Shown here piece after piece: positions 1-12,606 of a stretch of DNA of 64,000 nucleotides; position 1 is the stretch's first letter, and every line of letters starts with the position of its first letter. This stretch comes from Tumebacillus flagellatus (lineage in GTDB: Bacteria; Bacillota; Bacilli; Tumebacillales; Tumebacillaceae), in NCBI RefSeq assembly GCF_000714935.1, contig NZ_JMIR01000005.1, positions 1 through 64,000 of the forward strand, read 5' to 3'. The notes beneath the pieces are model-generated. The model worked only from the letters and a program-made list of their open reading frames with translations. It was not told the DNA's origin and ran no database searches. Made by a program: the position numbers and the translations under genes.

Positions 1-62
1 CTTGGTAGCGCGCACGCTTCGGGAGCGTGAGGTCCAGGGTTCGAATCCCTGCATTCCGACCA
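1..62 (+). tRNA. tRNA-Pro (anticodon CGG), 5' part missing
   Basis: The window starts inside the D-arm. The anticodon stem is CACGC (13-17) with GCGTG (25-29), enclosing the loop TTCGGGA, so the anticodon is CGG at 20-22 and reads the proline codon CCG. The T-arm carries the GGTTCGAATCC signature, and the CCA end is encoded at 60-62. Only the 5' acceptor strand and part of the D-arm lie outside the window. Confidence 0.93.
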
Positions 63-85
63 ACTGAAACAGCATCACACAGCGA

Positions 86-117
86 AAGCCTGATCTCTTC
101 GGAGATCAGGCTTTTTT
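86..117 (+). terminator. Intrinsic terminator after tRNA-Pro
   Basis: A 12-bp stem (86-97 with 102-113) closes on a TTCG tetraloop and runs into a T-tract. It ends the tRNA transcript. Confidence 0.9.
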
Positions 118-177
118 CGTTTTTCCATATCGAACTGAAAAGCAACCGATCAGACAACTTTCAAAAAAACGCCTCTG

Positions 178-969
178 TCAGCGAACGGGCTGCAAGACGC
201 CGCCGGTCTGGTAGGAATAACGAAGGGGAGCGGTTTGGCCCGCGAACACCGCTTCGAAGTTCTTGGTTTTCGGGTCGAAGGAAACGGAGGCCGCTTGCAG
301 CTGCTGGTTGAGGTTGGCTTCTTGGAAGCCCCCGCCTGCGTACTTGTAGACGAAGGTGACTTGCGGAATGTCGGAGGAGGCGATCAACTCCGGCACCCCG
401 TCGTTGTCGAGGTCGGCAGTCACGACGTGTCCTTGTGCCACCAGCAATGCCACGGGCTTTTGGTCGACCCGATAGAAATAATGCGTCTCCTGCGGGTTCG
501 CCCCGCACACGCCCTTGATTCGCAAGAGCGGGCTGTGGTCCTTGAAGAGCGACTCCACTTTGACTTCCTCCAAGTTCGAAGACGCGAGGCTGCCGCTGGG
601 ACCGAGGGAGTAGAGGCTGTTTTTATCCTTGGAGATGAAAGCGGCGTAGAGGGTTTCGGAGTCCTTCCTTGTGCTGTACAGGAAAACCGTTCCGAGCGAG
701 GTCGGAGTGGCTTTGATCAACTTTTTGGAGGCGGGGAGCAAGCGCATCGCTTTCTCCGGCGTCAAGGGAACGGCGGTGGAAGCAACGGCGATCTGTTGGA
801 TGTCGCGACCCACTACCGCCGGAGAGAAAGTCAACGCCACAGGCTTTGCTACCGCTTCTTGGGGCGGCGGTGTCGCCGAAGGGGAAGACCAAGCGGCGGC
901 GGTGTATGCAGGGCCTCCCAAGAGACCCAGGCAGAGAACCGAGTGCAGGAGCAGGGTTGTTTTTTTCAT
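178..969 (-). CDS. Secreted protein with a VCBS/FG-GAP-like repeat, function unknown
   Basis: The start is the ATG at 969, chosen over longer upstream openings because it has an AGGAGGTG ribosome site just upstream and begins a clear signal peptide (MKKTTLLLHSVLCLGLLGG, then an Ala-rich cleavage region). The mature protein of about 235 residues is mostly predicted beta strand. It contains the acidic motif DLDNDGVPELI, the calcium-binding signature of VCBS/FG-GAP beta-propeller repeats, preceded by a GHVVTA strand. I see no catalytic motif. It is likely exported to the cell surface or medium, but its role is unknown. The next gene on the same strand ends at 1071 and has its own terminator, so this gene is probably transcribed alone. 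Confidence 0.8.
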   Translation of the reverse strand: MKKTTLLLHSVLCLGLLGGPAYTAAAWSSPSATPPPQEAVAKPVALTFSPAVVGRDIQQIAVASTAVPLTPEKAMRLLPASKKLIKATPTSLGTVFLYSTRKDSETLYAAFISKDKNSLYSLGPSGSLASSNLEEVKVESLFKDHSPLLRIKGVCGANPQETHYFYRVDQKPVALLVAQGHVVTADLDNDGVPELIASSDIPQVTFVYKYAGGGFQEANLNQQLQAASVSFDPKTKNFEAVFAGQTAPLRYSYQTGGVLQPVR

Positions 970-1032
970 TAGCAGGGCACCTCCTAGGGATGACAACAGG
1001 AGTATCCCACAGCGCTTCCCGCTTATGCGCGC

Positions 1033-1068
1033 CAAAAACAGGGTTCGACTCCCGAAGGAATCGAACCC
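1033..1068 (-). terminator. Intrinsic terminator (minus strand)
   Basis: An 8-bp perfect stem (1041-1048 with 1061-1068) is followed, in minus-strand reading, by a run of T (the A-run at 1034-1038). It lies directly after the stop codon of the small membrane protein gene. Confidence 0.75.
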
Positions 1069-1070
1069 CG

Positions 1071-1307
1071 TTACATAGAACGAAATTGTTTGACGGTCGT
1101 CCAGAGGATCGAGCCGACGAAGACCAGCAAGGAAAACCACGCATACAGGCGGTACCACTTCTTCACCTGTCCGCCGTGTTTGGCGGTGCGAAATCCGGCG
1201 ACGGCGTCGGCGTGCGCCAACACGCTGTTGAACGGACTGCGGCTCTCTTCTTCCGGCAAGGGCTCCACGTACAGCTCCGACTCGTGCAATTTGCCGCGAG
1301 GGTGCAT
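1071..1307 (-). CDS. Small C-terminally anchored membrane protein, unknown
   Basis: This 78-residue protein has a strong ribosome site (AAAGGAGGTG) before the ATG at 1307. The N-terminal 50 residues are polar and acidic. One hydrophobic segment follows (about residues 51-72, WYRLYAWFSLLVFVGSILW), flanked by lysines, so it is probably a single-pass membrane protein with the N-terminal part in the cytoplasm. I do not recognise the family. It is divergent from the YceI-M1 fusion gene and is followed by its own terminator. Confidence 0.75.
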   Translation of the reverse strand: MHPRGKLHESELYVEPLPEEESRSPFNSVLAHADAVAGFRTAKHGGQVKKWYRLYAWFSLLVFVGSILWTTVKQFRSM

Positions 1308-1331
1308 AAAAGGGCACCTCCTTTTACTTGT

Positions 1332-1361
1332 AGTATACCAAAAATTCTGTCTACAGTGAAA
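1332..1361 (-). promoter_or_regulatory. Possible SigA promoter for the small membrane protein
   Basis: Reading the minus strand, TTTCAC (1356-1361) is followed after 17 bp by TATACT (1332-1337). The -35 is poor, the -10 is good. An 11-bp palindrome, TTGACTGTCAA (1364-1374), lies just upstream in the divergent intergenic region. Confidence 0.4.
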
Positions 1362-1419
1362 CCTTGACTGTCAAATTGTGTCTAATCAAAAGCAAGGGGA
1401 AAGGGGGCGTTCTACCGAT

Positions 1420-3549
1420 ATGATCTTGTTCAAACGAATCTTTGGCATCTTCGCGCGCAACCTCTTCGGGTTGGCGGTGATGCTTGCGTTTATCATTCTG
1501 ATTGCGTTTTTGCCGACGGCGTTCTCCGTGCGCGTGCCGGAACCGGCAAACGCGTCCGGCGGGTTGCGCGTGCAAGCGGTGCAACTCGACAAGCACTGGA
1601 CGATCAGCGAAGGATCGGCGGCGTACATGACGATCAAAAGCGGAGGCGAGTCGGTCAACTTCAAATTCCCGGACGTCAGTGGATTTTGGGACGTTGATGT
1701 GGCCAAGCCTGCCAATATGAAGGGGGCGGCGGCCGTCGCGGTCGCGGGCGTCGACTCCGGCAACGCCCTGCGCGATCATCGGCTGCAAAGCGCCGAAGTG
1801 CTCGACGCCGCGCAATTTCCGCAAGCCAAATTCGAACTGCTTTCCGCGGGCTCTTGGCCGACACAGTGGGAAGCGAAAAAACTGCAACGCTTCCTCCTCA
1901 AGGGCAATCTCACGCTGCACGGCATCACCAAGCCGGTCGAACTCGACACGGAAGCCAAGTTTGTCGACGGCAAGATTCTGATGCAAGCGAAAGCGCCGCT
2001 GCACCTGCCGGACTTCGGGGTGCAGGACGTGGGCAGCGGATGGTTCAGCGCCGAAGCGGACGGACAAGTACAACTCCAGTTGATCTTGGAAGATCGGGGC
2101 GACAGCGCCCGGCCGGACGCGGCGCCGAACCCGCGTGCCGACATGACCACGATGTACAAAGCCAACGTCAGCATCGATCCCGGCTTGCAGACGGTCAGCG
2201 GCACCGTGGAGATTCAGACCCGAAACGACACGGGCACCCCGCAAGACGCGCTCTACTTTCATCTCTACCCCAATCAATTCGAACATACCGAAGACCTCAA
2301 AACTCCCGCGTGGAGTCGAATGCTGGGCGACCAATACAATCTGCCCGGCTGGATCGACATCTCCCGCGTGGAGGTCAACGGGCAGGAAGTTCCCGTCCAC
2401 GTCCAGAAGACGTTGTTGGAAGTTCCGCTGTCGCACTGGCAACCGAACGCCGAAGCGGACATCAAACTGAACTTCCACTTGATCGTTCCGCGCAACTCCG
2501 GGCGCTTGGCGTACAACGAACACGAAATCTGGCTTGGCAACTGGCTGCCGATTCGCGCCGTGTATGAACAATCGGCGTGGCGGCTCGACCCGTACTACCC
2601 GATCGGCGACCCGTTTTACAGCGAGGCCGCCAACTATGAAGTCAACGTGACCGTCCCGAACTCCTACCGCATCGCCAGCACCGGGTCGGACACCGAGATC
2701 AGCGACGACGGCAAGTTGCGCCGCTATCGGATCACCGCACCGCAAGTCCGCGACTTTGCGCTGGTCGCGCTCGATGACACCTACACGTCGACCCAGCAGC
2801 AGATCGGCAACGTCCTCGTCAAAACGTGGTCGCGCAAAATGGACAACGCGTATGACGTGCAGCTCTTGCACGACACGGGTACGAAAGCGATCGAGTATTT
2901 CAGCAAGCACTACGGCACCTATCCGTTCCCGGAGTACGACATCGTGCCGGTCGGATTTTTCAGCGGCATGGAGTACCCGGGGTTGGTGTTCATCAACGGA
3001 GACTATTTCAACACGCCAGACCCCAAAGGCATGTTCACCGTCCTCCATGAAACGGGGCACCAATGGTGGTACAGCGCGGTCGGCTCCGATCAAATTCGCG
3101 AGTCGTGGCTGGATGAAGGATTGAACGACTACACCAACATCCGCTACCTGTTGGAAAACGACCCGATGAGAGCGAAGGGCATGATCGACGCGCGCGAACA
3201 GAACTTGAAAACCATTCAAGAATACGAAAAAAACGGCGAGCTCATGACCAACTCGCTCAACATGTTCTCCGGATGGGATACCTACGGCGGGCTGGCGTAT
3301 CAAAAAGGCTCGCTGATGTTCTACCATCTCGACCAAGCGGTGGGGCAGGAGACGATGGACCGCGTGCTGCAGAAATACTACGCGACGTACCGTTACAAAA
3401 ACGCGCACGGCGAAGACTTGATCTCGCTGTTTGAGCAAGAGCTCGGCCCGGACGTGCGCGCGTACTTTACCACCTGGCTGCACGGCGGCGTCGCCGAATT
3501 CACTCCGCGGGCGCAGCAGACCTCAACGGAAGGAGCGAAGCATCCATGA
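1420..3549 (+). CDS. Membrane-anchored fusion of a YceI-like domain and an M1-family aminopeptidase
   Basis: A 709-residue protein. I place the start at the ATG at 1420, about 10 bases after AAAGGGGG; a GTG at 1378 has no ribosome site. Residues about 8-35 form a membrane anchor. Residues about 45-225 look like a YceI/lipocalin-type domain (pattern LTLHGITKPVELD). The remainder is a gluzincin aminopeptidase domain: the zinc site is HETGH (H543, E544, H547) with the third ligand E566 in WLDEGLNDY, the M1 arrangement. The catalytic domain probably faces outward and trims peptides. The stop overlaps the start of the permease gene by 4 bases (ATGA), so the two are translationally coupled. The M1 call is firm. 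The YceI call is by motif and is less certain. Confidence 0.82.
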   Translation: MILFKRIFGIFARNLFGLAVMLAFIILIAFLPTAFSVRVPEPANASGGLRVQAVQLDKHWTISEGSAAYMTIKSGGESVNFKFPDVSGFWDVDVAKPANMKGAAAVAVAGVDSGNALRDHRLQSAEVLDAAQFPQAKFELLSAGSWPTQWEAKKLQRFLLKGNLTLHGITKPVELDTEAKFVDGKILMQAKAPLHLPDFGVQDVGSGWFSAEADGQVQLQLILEDRGDSARPDAAPNPRADMTTMYKANVSIDPGLQTVSGTVEIQTRNDTGTPQDALYFHLYPNQFEHTEDLKTPAWSRMLGDQYNLPGWIDISRVEVNGQEVPVHVQKTLLEVPLSHWQPNAEADIKLNFHLIVPRNSGRLAYNEHEIWLGNWLPIRAVYEQSAWRLDPYYPIGDPFYSEAANYEVNVTVPNSYRIASTGSDTEISDDGKLRRYRITAPQVRDFALVALDDTYTSTQQQIGNVLVKTWSRKMDNAYDVQLLHDTGTKAIEYFSKHYGTYPFPEYDIVPVGFFSGMEYPGLVFINGDYFNTPDPKGMFTVLHETGHQWWYSAVGSDQIRESWLDEGLNDYTNIRYLLENDPMRAKGMIDAREQNLKTIQEYEKNGELMTNSLNMFSGWDTYGGLAYQKGSLMFYHLDQAVGQETMDRVLQKYYATYRYKNAHGEDLISLFEQELGPDVRAYFTTWLHGGVAEFTPRAQQTSTEGAKHP

Positions 3550-4472
3550 CCAAGAGACGAATCACGGCGGCGGCCCTCGCGTTTGCCCTGTTGCTGCTCG
3601 GTTTTTTGTTCCTCGATTGGTACCGGGGCAACCACGTGGACGTGCAGACGGTTTACAACCTCGTCGAACCGGATCACATTCAGTTTTCCACGGACTCCTA
3701 CACCACAAACGTGAAGAGCTTCCTCCACGACCTCGGGCAAGGAAATCTCGGATCTCTGAGCACGAGGGTACGCGGGGCGTACACCTCCACCGACATTCTG
3801 AAACTGCTCGCCCAGATGACGTGGCGCTCCGCCAAAGTGCTCGTGCCGGGCTTGCTGATCGGAACGGCGCTCGGGATGCTGTTCGGGTGTTTGACGTTTT
3901 TCTTGCCGGAGCGGTTGCGCAAACTGATCATCGGGTGGCATAATGTCCTGACGTCGATCCCGGATCTGCTCTTGATCCTCTTGCTGCAGATGCTGGCGAT
4001 CAAGATCGACCAATGGACGGGCACGTACTTGATCGGCGTCGTGGAAGTCTACAACAAGCCGGTCAACTTCCTGCCGATCACGACGATCGTGCTGCCGATC
4101 TCTGCGTACCTGTTCCTCTACACGGTCAACGCGTGCCGGGAAGCGTTGCACCAAGACTACATCCGCACGTTGCGCGGCAAGGGCTTGCCGTTTGGGTACG
4201 TGTTTGTCAAACATGTGCTGCGACCGGCGGCCGACTCCGTGCTGACGGTGCTGCCCAAGATGGCGGCGTTTGCCGCTTCCGGGCTGGTCGTCGTCGAAAA
4301 ACTGTTTAACTTGCCCGGCGTGACGTGGTTTTTTCAAGGCATCGCCGCGTTCTCCCCGATCATGGCGAAGTTGCTGGCGGTGATGCTGATGGTGTTGGCC
4401 ATTTACTTTTTTGCGATCAAGATTGTGACGCAGTTGCTTCGCCTGTGGGTGAATCCGCTGCTCAGACGTTGA
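3546..4472 (+). CDS. ABC transporter permease, DppB/OppB-like, orphan
   Basis: A 308-residue integral membrane protein with an N-terminal helix, an extracytoplasmic segment of about 80 residues and a BPD_transp_1-type core of about five helices. The EAA loop is visible as REALHQDYIRTLRGKG, the segment that contacts the ATPase in peptide-type permeases. A full transporter would need a second permease, ATPases and a binding protein, and none is present nearby. The only partner is the aminopeptidase fusion, whose stop overlaps this start (ATGA). This suggests the permease works with that peptidase or borrows an ATPase encoded elsewhere. Confidence 0.8.
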   Translation: MTKRRITAAALAFALLLLGFLFLDWYRGNHVDVQTVYNLVEPDHIQFSTDSYTTNVKSFLHDLGQGNLGSLSTRVRGAYTSTDILKLLAQMTWRSAKVLVPGLLIGTALGMLFGCLTFFLPERLRKLIIGWHNVLTSIPDLLLILLLQMLAIKIDQWTGTYLIGVVEVYNKPVNFLPITTIVLPISAYLFLYTVNACREALHQDYIRTLRGKGLPFGYVFVKHVLRPAADSVLTVLPKMAAFAASGLVVVEKLFNLPGVTWFFQGIAAFSPIMAKLLAVMLMVLAIYFFAIKIVTQLLRLWVNPLLRR

Positions 4473-4491
4473 CCGAGGAGGATGTTGGCGC

Positions 4492-8131
<3,640 letters not shown>

Positions 8132-8150
8132 GTTCAAAATCGATCAATCG

Positions 8151-8195
8151 AAAAGCCGCTCCCGCTTCCGTTTGGAAGTCGAGAGCGGCTTTTTT
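8151..8195 (+). terminator. Intrinsic terminator after the M4 protease
   Basis: AAAAGCCGCTC pairs with GAGCGGCTTTT around an inner CTTCC/GGAAG hairpin and ends in T6. Confidence 0.9.
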
Positions 8196-8271
8196 GATTG
8201 CGTTTTTTCTATATAAAGATACTTTGTCGGACATAGTAAATCAAACAACATCTTGCGTGAGGAGGGATGGC

Positions 8272-9678
8272 ATGGAGAAAACTCGAAAGCCGCCCGTCAA
8301 ATCCCCGCTTGACGGCAGCGGTGCCAATGTCCGCGGGTCGGCGGACGTCAAGGGATTGAACGCGGTTTCTCTTGCCGGAATCGGGATTGGCGGCATCATC
8401 GGAGCGGGGTTTTTTCTCGGTTCCGGACTCGCCGTTCACGAAGCGGGCCCGTCGGTGACGCTCGCGTTTGTGCTGGGCGGCCTGATCATGATGCAAGTGC
8501 TCGGCGCGATGACGACCATCAACGTCAACCGTTTGGCGCACGGTTCGTTTCGCGTCTATGCGGAACAGCTGCTCGGTCCGTTTTTCGGCTATCTGATCGG
8601 CTGGGTCGTTTTTGCATCGGGGGTATTGGGCTTGGGCTCGGAAGCGCTGGCGATGGGCGTGTTTGCACACTTGTGGTTGCCGCACGTTCCCACGCCGCTG
8701 CTCTCCTTGCTCTTCACGCTGGCGGTGGTGGGCTTGAATGCGCTCGGCGTGCAGAATTTCGGGCGCATCGAGACGGTGCTCGGCGCGGTCAAAGTGTTGG
8801 CGTTGTTGGGGTTTATCGCGCTGGGAACGTACGCGATCGTCCGCCAAGGGGCGTTGGTGTCGCCGACGCCGTTCTCCGGGACGGGGGCGTTTTTTCCAAC
8901 CGGGGTTTCCGGGTTGCTGCAGTCGATGCTGGTCGTCTTGTTTTGCTTCTCCGGCATCGGAGCGGTCGCGATGGCGTCCTCCGAAGCGCAGCACCCCAAG
9001 CGGGACATTCCCCGCGCCGCCGTCTATTTGACGGTTGGCATCATCGCGCTGTACGCCGTCTCGATGCTGGTGCTGGTGTCGTTGACGCATTGGAGCTCCG
9101 TCTACACGGACAAATCTCCATTTGTGCAAGCGTTGACGGCAGGAGGGCACGGAGTGGCGGCAAGCGTGATGAACGCCGTCATCCTCGTCGCCGCGTTTTC
9201 GGTGATGGCGGCGACGTTTTACTCCACCATGCAGATGCTCGTGTCCCTTGCCGAAGGACAGAAAGCGCCTCATGCGTTCCAAAACCGCACAGGCGGCGGG
9301 CTGTACCGCAACGCGTGGCTGGTGGTCGGGGGAGCGGCGCTCGTTGTGGTCGGCAGTTCGTACGTGATGCCGTCGAGTCTGTTCAACTATCTCGTGTCGG
9401 CTTCGTCGTACTTCACGTTCCTCAATTGGAGTTTGAACTTGACCACTTATCTCGCCTGGCGGAAAAAGAAGCGCGCCGACGAAACGTTCCACTCCAACTT
9501 GATCTGGGGGAAGGCCGGGGCGTTTGTGACGATGTTCGCCATCGTCGTGCTGGCGGCGATGTCGCTTTGGGTGCCGGACTTCCGGATGGGCGCGTACTTT
9601 GCCGCCGGAATCATCGCCGTCGTTTGTTTGTCGTACTTGGGGTGGAGTAGTAAGGGGCGCACGGCGCGGAAATACTAG
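8272..9678 (+). CDS. APC-superfamily amino-acid permease
   Basis: A 468-residue polytopic membrane protein with about 12 helices. The first helix carries the APC consensus, LAGIGIGGIIGAGFFLGSG, the unwound substrate-binding segment. The sequence is closest in style to the GABA/aspartate/lysine permease branch, but the substrate is not readable. The start is ATG 8272, 7 bases after GGAGGGA; a longer upstream opening runs through the previous terminator and is rejected. The hydrophilic N-terminal 30 residues are cytoplasmic. It lies alone between two terminator/promoter regions. Confidence 0.9.
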   Translation: MEKTRKPPVKSPLDGSGANVRGSADVKGLNAVSLAGIGIGGIIGAGFFLGSGLAVHEAGPSVTLAFVLGGLIMMQVLGAMTTINVNRLAHGSFRVYAEQLLGPFFGYLIGWVVFASGVLGLGSEALAMGVFAHLWLPHVPTPLLSLLFTLAVVGLNALGVQNFGRIETVLGAVKVLALLGFIALGTYAIVRQGALVSPTPFSGTGAFFPTGVSGLLQSMLVVLFCFSGIGAVAMASSEAQHPKRDIPRAAVYLTVGIIALYAVSMLVLVSLTHWSSVYTDKSPFVQALTAGGHGVAASVMNAVILVAAFSVMAATFYSTMQMLVSLAEGQKAPHAFQNRTGGGLYRNAWLVVGGAALVVVGSSYVMPSSLFNYLVSASSYFTFLNWSLNLTTYLAWRKKKRADETFHSNLIWGKAGAFVTMFAIVVLAAMSLWVPDFRMGAYFAAGIIAVVCLSYLGWSSKGRTARKY

Positions 9679-9691
9679 CGGTAAGGTTCTC

Positions 9692-9720
9692 TTGTAACGA
9701 CAAGGGTGTTCATGTATAAT
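9692..9720 (+). promoter_or_regulatory. SigA promoter of the RNase J gene
   Basis: TTGTAA (9692-9697), a 17-bp spacer and a perfect TATAAT (9715-9720). The predicted leader before the TTG start is about 80 bases. Confidence 0.85.
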
Positions 9721-9807
9721 ATTTACCAAGTGACTGGTACGGGTTTCTGGTGACACGAACTAGGACAAGGTTTGGAATACGGCTTTTTTTATAATGGAGG
9801 TGTAGAT

Positions 9808-11475
9808 TTGAGCAAGACGAACAACAAATTGTCGATCATCCCGTTGGGCGGCGTTGGGGAAATCGGCAAGAATATGACGGCTTACGTATTTGGCAATGAC
9901 ATCATCGTGGTGGACACGGGTCTCAAGTTTCCGGAAGAGGAGATGCTCGGCATTGACATCGTCATCCCGGACATCACCTACTTGATCGAGAACAAGAACA
10001 AAATCCGCGGTGTCTTCCTCACGCACGGTCACGAAGACCATATCGGGGGACTCCCGTACTTTCTGAAGCACATCAACGTTCCTGTGTACGCCACCCGACT
10101 GACTCTGGGGTTGGTTGAGGGCAAGCTGCGGGAGCACAATCTCCTCGATGTCACCAAGCTCATCACCATCTCCCCGCGCGTGGGCATCAAAGCGGGCGTC
10201 TTCACCGTCACTCCGTTCCTGAACAACCACTCCATCCCGGACACGGTCGGGTTTGCGATCGACACGCCGGAAGGGATCATCGTGCACACCGGCGACTTCA
10301 AATTCGACTTCACGCCGGTTGACGGGCAGCATGCCGACATGTACATGCTGGCGGCTCTCGGGGAGAAGGGCGTCCTCGCGATGCTGTCCGACTCCACCAA
10401 CGCAGAGCGCCCGGGCTTCACGATGTCCGAGCGAGTGGTCGGTCAAACGATCGACGACGCGTTCCGCCAAGCGGACCGCCGCATCATCCTCGCGACGTTC
10501 GCGTCCAACTTGCACCGGATTCAACAAGTTTTCGAATCCGCTGAGAAGTTCGGCCGCAAAGTGGCTGTCGTCGGCCGCTCGATGGTCAACAACATCAACG
10601 TGGCGATTGAACTGGGCTACTTGAACGTTGCCAAGGGCACGCTGATCGACGCAGACGACATCAACAAACTCCCGGCTGACAAAGTCGTCATCCTCTCGAC
10701 CGGTTCGCAAGGCGAAGCGATGTCCGCGCTGACCCGCATGGCGCGCGCGACGCACCGCAAAGTCGAGATCATGCCGGGTGACACCGTCATCATCGCGTCT
10801 TCCCCGATCCCTGGCAACGAAAAATACGTCTCGCGCACGATCGACCAACTGTTCCGCATCGGCGCGAAAGTCATCTACCAATCGGTTTCCGGCGTTCACG
10901 TCTCCGGTCACGCTTCCCAAGAAGAGCTGAAGTTGATGCTCTCGCTGGTGCGTCCGAAGTACTTCATCCCGGTCCACGGCGAGTACCGCATGCTCAAGAA
11001 GCACATCGAACTCGCAGTCGGCACCGGCGTCGACCCGGACAACTGCTTCATCGTGGACATCGGCGACCAGATCGAACTGCAAAACGGCAAAGCCCGCATC
11101 GGCGCGAAAGTTCCGTCCGGCACCGTTTTGATCGACGGTCTCGGCGTCGGCGACGTCGGCAACATCGTCCTGCGCGACCGCAAACTGCTCTCGCAAGACG
11201 GCATCCTCGTCGTCGTGGTCACGCTCTCCAAAACGGACGGCACGATTCTTTCCGGTCCGGACATCATCTCGCGCGGCTTCGTCTACGTCCGCGAGTCCGA
11301 GCAACTGCTGGAAGAAGCGAACAAGATCGTCACGAACACCTTGCAGCGCATGGTGTCCGAAAACGTCAGCGAATGGTCTTCGCTCAAGACCGGCGTGCGC
11401 GACGCGCTCAGCCGTTTCCTCTACGAGCAGACCCGCCGCCGTCCGATGATCCTGCCGATCATCATGGAAGTCTAA
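9808..11475 (+). CDS. rnj: Ribonuclease J
   Basis: A 555-residue metallo-beta-lactamase/beta-CASP ribonuclease that does endo- and 5'-exonucleolytic mRNA and rRNA processing. The start is the TTG at 9808 (GGAGGTG upstream); this gives exactly the usual RNase J length. The zinc motif is complete: H73, H75, D77 and H78 in THGHEDHIGG. Other family segments follow (HTGDFKFDFTP, MLSDSTNAERPG, SGHASQEELK). Its place directly upstream of tepA-ylzJ-spoIIIE matches B. subtilis rnjB, but the intact metal site is what is expected of the active RNase J1 type, so I use the neutral symbol. It has its own promoter and terminator. Confidence 0.95.
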   Translation: MSKTNNKLSIIPLGGVGEIGKNMTAYVFGNDIIVVDTGLKFPEEEMLGIDIVIPDITYLIENKNKIRGVFLTHGHEDHIGGLPYFLKHINVPVYATRLTLGLVEGKLREHNLLDVTKLITISPRVGIKAGVFTVTPFLNNHSIPDTVGFAIDTPEGIIVHTGDFKFDFTPVDGQHADMYMLAALGEKGVLAMLSDSTNAERPGFTMSERVVGQTIDDAFRQADRRIILATFASNLHRIQQVFESAEKFGRKVAVVGRSMVNNINVAIELGYLNVAKGTLIDADDINKLPADKVVILSTGSQGEAMSALTRMARATHRKVEIMPGDTVIIASSPIPGNEKYVSRTIDQLFRIGAKVIYQSVSGVHVSGHASQEELKLMLSLVRPKYFIPVHGEYRMLKKHIELAVGTGVDPDNCFIVDIGDQIELQNGKARIGAKVPSGTVLIDGLGVGDVGNIVLRDRKLLSQDGILVVVVTLSKTDGTILSGPDIISRGFVYVRESEQLLEEANKIVTNTLQRMVSENVSEWSSLKTGVRDALSRFLYEQTRRRPMILPIIMEV

Positions 11476-11489
11476 TCAAACAATTGCGT

Positions 11490-11526
11490 AAAGTCCTGAT
11501 CCTCTCCGGAGGGTCGGGACTTTTTT
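11490..11526 (+). terminator. Intrinsic terminator after RNase J
   Basis: AAAGTCCTGATCCTC pairs imperfectly with GAGGGTCGGGACTTT and is followed by a T-run. Confidence 0.8.
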
Positions 11527-11599
11527 GCAGGGTACGATTTCGCATAGACAGGGGGGAGGTGGTCATACTACGGAGGAGAACGATGAGGAGAGTGGTCAC

Positions 11600-12388
11600 A
11601 TGCAAGAATGGTTGAATGGGAAGATGGACATGCCGCCGGGCATTCCTCCGGTTGCGCCGCAATCCCCGCCGCCGGGCATGCCGCCGATGGACCTTCCGAT
11701 CGGCAAAGGACCGGCTGACAACATTGAAGCGCTCGGCACCCCGTCCGTTCCGGACACAGGGGCTTCGAACATCTATTGCATCTCGGTGATCGGGCAAGTG
11801 GAGGGGCACGTCGTGCTTCCGCCGCAGAACAAAACCACCAAGTACGAACACATCATTCCGCAACTGGTCGCTGCGGAACAAGATAAAAAAATCGAAGGCG
11901 TTCTGATCATCTTGAACACCGTCGGCGGCGATGTCGAGGCCGGGCTGGCGTTGGCGGAGATGATCTCGTCGTTGAGCAAACCGACCGTCACGTTGGTGCT
12001 GGGCGGCGGGCACTCCATCGGGGTGCCGATCGCCACCGCGTCGGACTACTCGTTTATCGCCGATACCGCGACGATGACGATTCACCCGATTCGCTTGACC
12101 GGACTCGTGATCGGCGTTCCGCAATCGTTTGAGTACATGGAAAAAATGCAAGAGCGCGTGATTCGCTTCGTCACCACTCATTCGAACGTGACGGAAGACC
12201 AGTTCCGTGAACTGATGCTCAAAACCGGCGAGTTGGCGCGTGACATCGGCACGACGGTCGTAGGGCGAGATGCCGTCAAGTACGGGCTGATCAACGAAAT
12301 CGGCGGCATCGGGCAAGCACTCAAGAAGCTCAACGAAATGATCGGGAATTACCGTGAAGGCATCTACAAAAAAGAGGTGATCCAGTGA
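11600..12388 (+). CDS. tepA: TepA, ClpP-fold translocation-enhancing peptidase
   Basis: A 262-residue member of the ClpP/crotonase-fold serine peptidases, of the TepA (YmfB) type. The start ATG 11600 follows GAGGAGAG. The N-terminal 60 residues are Pro/Met/Gly-rich and probably disordered. The ClpP-like core carries [18 protein letters not shown] and [16 protein letters not shown], where the serine sits in the nucleophile-elbow position. B. subtilis TepA is implicated in breakdown of signal peptides and in secretion. The stop overlaps the start of the YlzJ gene (TGATG), as in the conserved tepA-ylzJ-spoIIIE cluster. Confidence 0.9.
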   Translation: MQEWLNGKMDMPPGIPPVAPQSPPPGMPPMDLPIGKGPADNIEALGTPSVPDTGASNIYCISVIGQVEGHVVLPPQNKTTKYEHIIPQLVAAEQDKKIEGVLIILNTVGGDVEAGLALAEMISSLSKPTVTLVLGGGHSIGVPIATASDYSFIADTATMTIHPIRLTGLVIGVPQSFEYMEKMQERVIRFVTTHSNVTEDQFRELMLKTGELARDIGTTVVGRDAVKYGLINEIGGIGQALKKLNEMIGNYREGIYKKEVIQ

Positions 12389-12606
12389 TGTTGATCTGGT
12401 CCATCGTGCCGGAGGAATTCGTTTTTGAAGGCATGGATACGGTTCAATACAACTGGGTGGAACGAGACGTGCAAGGCGTGAAGATGGTGGTCGAGCCGCT
12501 CGCCGACAAACCGGGCCAAGGCAGGATCGTCCGCTTGCTGTGCCCGAAACCGGATTCGTACTTGAACCCGGCGTTTCAACCGGGGCAGATTGTCAACCTG
12601 ATCTAG
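12388..12606 (+). CDS. ylzJ: YlzJ-like protein
   Basis: A 72-residue protein beginning [13 protein letters not shown], typical of the YlzJ family, which has no known function. AGAGGTG lies 8 bases before the ATG, and the first base of that ATG is the last base of the tepA stop, so the two are translationally coupled. The last codons (VNLI, stop) form the first copy of a 14-bp tandem repeat that continues beyond the gene. Confidence 0.85.
   Translation: MLIWSIVPEEFVFEGMDTVQYNWVERDVQGVKMVVEPLADKPGQGRIVRLLCPKPDSYLNPAFQPGQIVNLI

Noticed and set aside
1351-3483. A 710-codon minus-strand frame opposite the YceI-M1 gene
   Set aside because: Its composition (Val, Arg, His, Asp rich, no hydrophobic core) is typical of antisense frames. 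The plus strand holds the HExxH peptidase.
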